Origin: Bacillota bacterium | Lineage (GTDB): Bacteria > Bacillota_C > Negativicutes > CTSoil-072 | Direction of reading: 5' to 3' | Length of the DNA: 61,811 nucleotides | Assembly: GCA_017861495.1 (NCBI GenBank) | Contig: JAGFXW010000002.1 | Coordinates: 1-61,811 of the forward strand | Shown: positions 61,758 to 61,811 of the stretch, one piece after another | Layout of the letters: each line of letters begins with the position of its first letter | Position numbering within the stretch: position 1 is the stretch's first letter | Program-made: the position numbers and the translations under genes | Notes under the pieces: generated by a model | Told to the model about the DNA's origin: nothing | The model's input: the letters and a program-made list of their open reading frames with translations, nothing else | The model's database searches: none

Positions 61758-61811
61758 CATGTTTGTGGCCAGGTGTGGTCTGTAGTACATATTTAGGAGG
61801 AATTTCTGATG

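Overview
The window looks like chromosomal DNA of a motile, flagellated, diderm Firmicute, most plausibly Negativicutes in or near the Sporomusaceae. The basis is the Firmicutes order of the late flagellar genes (yvyF-flgM-flgN-flgK-flgL-DUF6470-fliW-csrA-flagellin), the small DUF1659-DUF2922-YvrJ cassette often seen in that group, and an outer-membrane secretin. The taxon is inferred from gene content, not from a database match. No tRNA, rRNA, CRISPR array or prophage was recognised.

Bases 1-9400 are a degraded, AT-rich surface-glycan region. They hold a membrane acyltransferase lacking its N-terminus, decayed IS3-type and IS5-type transposases, and an IS21-type element with intact ends (2442-4833, 7-bp target duplication) inserted in an older IS3-type element. 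A very AT-rich 835-residue membrane protein sits between this IS21 copy and a second, solitary IS21 end in opposite orientation.

Bases 9468-16553 form a nonulosonic (sialic) acid locus: a large membrane protein, a sialyltransferase-like enzyme, neuB, neuC, neuA and a pyruvyl-transferase-family protein. Bases 16722-21050 hold a lipid-linked sugar module (GtrB-like transferase, GtrA flippase, YdjC deacetylase, DUF6056 membrane protein). Next come an SNF2 helicase with a SWIM finger, a universal stress protein, the DUF1659/DUF2922/YvrJ genes, and a sigma-70-like factor whose Shine-Dalgarno lies inside a perfect hairpin. A YdcF protein and a secreted Met/His-rich rhodanese follow.

Bases 29856-34629 encode phosphohexomutase, GalU, GalE and glucose-6-phosphate isomerase, which supply UDP-sugars for the glycan loci. 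Then come a PilP-like/secretin pair, a divergently placed protein resembling the competence regulator ComK, an ABC-F ATPase, a YefM/RelE toxin-antitoxin pair, RecD2, ComF and an HD-GYP protein. Bases 44889-55281 are the late flagellar cluster, with three sigma-28-like promoters of identical spacing and a CsrA-binding hairpin in the flagellin leader. The window ends with a GGDEF-EAL receptor, a structured non-coding RNA with its own promoter, a zinc-ribbon protein and an amino-acid ABC transporter.

The most unusual feature is a dispersed repeat family present in most intergenic regions from 18 to 46 kb. Each copy has locally unique, nearly perfect inverted arms around a conserved core, with compensatory changes in an inner stem, and two copies carry a larger nested scaffold in the core.
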